DNA of 43,529 nt from Clostridium sp. CAG:967 (GTDB taxonomy: Bacteria; Cyanobacteriota; Vampirovibrionia; Gastranaerophilales; Gastranaerophilaceae): positions 1-43,529 of the forward strand of contig HF991484.1 in the NCBI GenBank assembly GCA_000433095.1. Reading direction: 5' to 3'. Made by a program: the position numbers and the translations under genes. Below, one piece after another: positions 41,673 through 43,529 of this stretch. Under the pieces are notes generated by a model. It was not told the origin of the DNA. It worked only from the letters and a program-made list of their open reading frames with translations, and made no database searches. Numbering within the stretch: the stretch's first letter is position 1; each line of letters starts with the position of its first letter.

Positions 41673-43394
41673 ATGTTTATCACACCTGTTTCAGGGTACA
41701 AGGCATCATTATATAAACATGATAATATTAACCGTAAAGAAGCAATTCAGCATAATTTTAACTATTTGTCCAATGATACTGTTTCTTTTGCAGGAAAAAT
41801 TCCTGCTGCAAAACAAGCAATAAATGTTTTTGATAAATACAATCCTGTAGTTGAAAGTTTTCGAACTTATAATCTCAAAATACATAACAAAGAAATAGCT
41901 AAAAAACTTCAAGAAAGCTATTCAAGTGAAACTTTCTCCAAACTTTTTGAGTTTGCTGAAAAGAAAGGTGTTTTTGATTTAAACATTAATGACAGTACCC
42001 ACTATATTACAACGAGTTTGATTGATCCTAAAGAAAATCCCTTAATGGGAAAATTAATATGGGTTACAGACAGCTGCAGATTTATGCCTGTTTTAAAAGA
42101 CAGATACCCTGAAGCAGCAGTGCCATTAATGGAAAACATGTCAACATTCTATAAGAAACAGGAACGTAATTTTAATAAAATTATAAATAATCCTCTTGAA
42201 TATGAACTAAATCATGGCTGGCCTAACACTGCCAAAAACGGTATTGGACACGTATTCAACCCTAATAATATGACAACACATAAATGGTTTGCTCATACAA
42301 GACTGGAATCACCGGGACTTTACCTTCAAACAATGGGAGAATTAATAACAGACGGTTTGAACGGTGCAAAATACGGTTACAAATCCGCCGAACAAATTTC
42401 TCAAAACTCTATTGATGCAATAGCAAATGTAACTGCTTATTTAAAACAAATTGCATACCCGTACGGCAAATCCACAGGAGCATGGGAAGAACAAACGTTT
42501 ATGATTACTCCTTCAAGCGATGTTGCAATAATCAACGAAGGTTTTAGAAAAATTATAAATCTAATGTATTCGCCTACTAAAAATCCTGAAATCTTAAAAG
42601 TACGCCAGAGATTGTTATCATCACCCAACGGTAATGTATTCGCCGATGAAAAGGGTTTACGGGAAATGCTGAAGGTCGGAGAGCACAGAATAAGACTTAA
42701 CAGTCTTGAAGAAGTTCCACGACACAATATAAAAATTCTTGAGATGAAAGCTAAATCAGATGAAGTATTACCAGAATATGAAGAAAGAATTCTTGACGGT
42801 GCATTAAGTTTTATACCTCACACAGAAAAATTCAGCGATGATTTAGAAAAAGATGCATTCCAAATTATTAATAGAATGGAGCTTTTACAAACAGGTGATT
42901 ACAGAACCCCTGAATTAGTCAGAGAAAACGGTGTTATAAGATATGTCGGCGACAGATATTTAAATATGACGTCAGGTCATCAGGTAAATGAAACGAATAA
43001 CATCGGTAAAAAAACAGAAGCTCAATGGTTTATGAGCAGTGATATATCAAAAAGTTACGGTATAGCAGCCCAAAGACTGCTGGATAAAATAGAAAAATAT
43101 CAAACCTGTAATAGACAAACTATGGAACTTTTGGATACTGCAATAAGAAAACAAACAGAATTTATCAACCGTGCATATGCAAGAATTACAGGTAAAAACT
43201 CTTACAAAGCTAACGGAAAAGCTTGTCCAGCGTTTCAAATTCCCGAAGCCTATCAGGCAGTAACAAACTCTAAAGGAGAAGTTCTGTTTGTTCCGGGAAC
43301 ACATACACCTCTAGGATGGGCGCAGGCTTCTTTATATGATGCTTCAAAATTATTTTCTGATAATCTTGCAAGAATAGAAAAGTTAAATTTATAA
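41673..43394 (+). CDS. Unknown protein with GH15/phosphorylase-kinase-like fold features
   Basis: A 573-residue protein with an AAAAGGAGAAAG site. Residues 1-45 are low in complexity and end DTVSFAGK, like the SFTA-type motif of other unknowns here. The rest looks like an alpha/alpha barrel: LIWVTDSCRFMPVLKDRYPEAA, helices repeated at 50-60 residue steps, YPYGKSTGAWEEQTF (Glu pair in a W-E-E setting as in GH15 and phosphorylase-kinase alpha) and VPGTHTPLGWAQASLYDAS near the end, which recalls the TPLxWxxA segment of that group. I read it as a GH15-type or related glucan-acting or -binding protein; catalytic residues are not fixed. No signal peptide is visible. Confidence 0.55.
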   Translation: MFITPVSGYKASLYKHDNINRKEAIQHNFNYLSNDTVSFAGKIPAAKQAINVFDKYNPVVESFRTYNLKIHNKEIAKKLQESYSSETFSKLFEFAEKKGVFDLNINDSTHYITTSLIDPKENPLMGKLIWVTDSCRFMPVLKDRYPEAAVPLMENMSTFYKKQERNFNKIINNPLEYELNHGWPNTAKNGIGHVFNPNNMTTHKWFAHTRLESPGLYLQTMGELITDGLNGAKYGYKSAEQISQNSIDAIANVTAYLKQIAYPYGKSTGAWEEQTFMITPSSDVAIINEGFRKIINLMYSPTKNPEILKVRQRLLSSPNGNVFADEKGLREMLKVGEHRIRLNSLEEVPRHNIKILEMKAKSDEVLPEYEERILDGALSFIPHTEKFSDDLEKDAFQIINRMELLQTGDYRTPELVRENGVIRYVGDRYLNMTSGHQVNETNNIGKKTEAQWFMSSDISKSYGIAAQRLLDKIEKYQTCNRQTMELLDTAIRKQTEFINRAYARITGKNSYKANGKACPAFQIPEAYQAVTNSKGEVLFVPGTHTPLGWAQASLYDASKLFSDNLARIEKLNL

Positions 43395-43453
43395 TCTTGA
43401 CAAAGTCTTGAAAATCGTAAATAATGAATATGAAAAAAAAAGGAGGCTGAAAA

Positions 43454-43529
43454 ATGATTGAGTCAAGAGCATTAAGGGTTGCCCCCCCCCCGAGCAAGGT
43501 TTGCATTATCTTAGGGGGTTAAGAGGGTT
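43454..43529 (+). CDS. Possible start of an unknown gene containing a C10 tract (partial)
   Basis: ATG 43454 has a very strong AGGAGG site eight bases upstream and opens a frame to the window end: MIESRALRVAPPP then EQGLHYLRGLRG. Ten Cs at 43482-43491 encode the prolines, so the frame downstream depends on the C count, as in the prepilin. One more C would meet a stop 11 codons after the prolines start. The product is unknown. The alternative is that this is a dispersed repeat in the opposite strand, where the read-through is S-G-G-G-Q-P-L-M-L-L. Confidence 0.4.
43482..43491 (+). repeat. Ten-C homopolymer with flanks like the prepilin tract
   Basis: GGGTTG precedes and G follows the C run. 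GAGC-x-T-x-A-x-x-GGTTG-C10-G is common to this site and to the plus-strand reading of 25772-25798. Confidence 0.85.

Noticed and set aside
43270..43506. A 78-residue minus-strand frame crossing the C10 tract.
   Set aside because: It mostly overlaps the 3' end of the well-supported 573-residue gene in antisense and has no start signal.

Overview
The window is AT-rich and reads as chromosome from a gut-type, non-photosynthetic relative of cyanobacteria (Gastranaerophilales / Melainabacteria). This rests on an RpaB/Ycf27-type OmpR response regulator of cyanobacterial character, prepilin-like proteins with an FTLAE-V-L leader, and several large lineage-type proteins of unknown function, beside anaerobic electron-transfer genes (NfnA-like subunit, EtfBA). 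The assignment is inferred from the genes, not from a database search.

Layout. 1-3780: an iron alcohol dehydrogenase (minus), a DedA membrane protein and an unrecognised 480-residue protein. 3786-15625: a Mu/Tn7-class transposon of 11,840 bp whose ends can be fixed to the base. It starts TGTA, ends TACA, has repeated transposase-type sites at both ends, and is flanked by an exact 5-bp duplication, CCCTT. Its left half carries a rightward defence-type operon: an AAA/DUF4143 ATPase, a BcgI-like fused restriction-methyltransferase, a specificity subunit, a SIR2-like/DUF4917 protein and a GIY-YIG/DUF4357 protein. Its right half carries a leftward transposition operon: a DDE transposase, a MuB/TnsC-like ATPase, an unusual 225-residue protein and two small proteins. 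A GNAT acetyltransferase lies near the right end. The element sits between the 480-residue gene and tRNA-His.

15675-21383, mostly minus: tRNA-His, rpaB, then accD-accA-prmA-kdsB (fatty-acid precursor, L11 methylation, KDO activation), and a matrixin-type metalloprotease. 21465-25067, plus: ybaB-recR, a decayed prepilin-like gene, an oligopeptide ABC ATPase, a putative HExxH metalloprotease and smpB. 25070-25815, minus: a prepilin-like gene whose start codon is separated from the body by a ten-G tract. As assembled it is out of frame, and one extra G restores it. 25915-32922, plus: a formyltransferase, yebC, a GGDEF protein, tsaE-tsaB, two tandem HNH-like paralogues with a split zinc knuckle, and a small protein. 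33158-43394: pnp with a two-hairpin leader, an unknown 735-residue protein (minus), a PfkB kinase, an NfnA-like flavoprotein, a 59-residue four-cysteine protein, etfB-etfA, and a protein resembling the GH15/phosphorylase-kinase fold. The window ends in a second ten-C tract with flanks like those of the prepilin tract, at the start of a possible gene.

The strongest observations are the completely delimited transposon with its defence cargo, the homopolymer-controlled prepilin with a duplicated cleavage motif, and the split-knuckle HNH pair. Several genes have a -10 box six or seven bases before the ATG and no ribosome-binding site, which suggests leaderless mRNAs.
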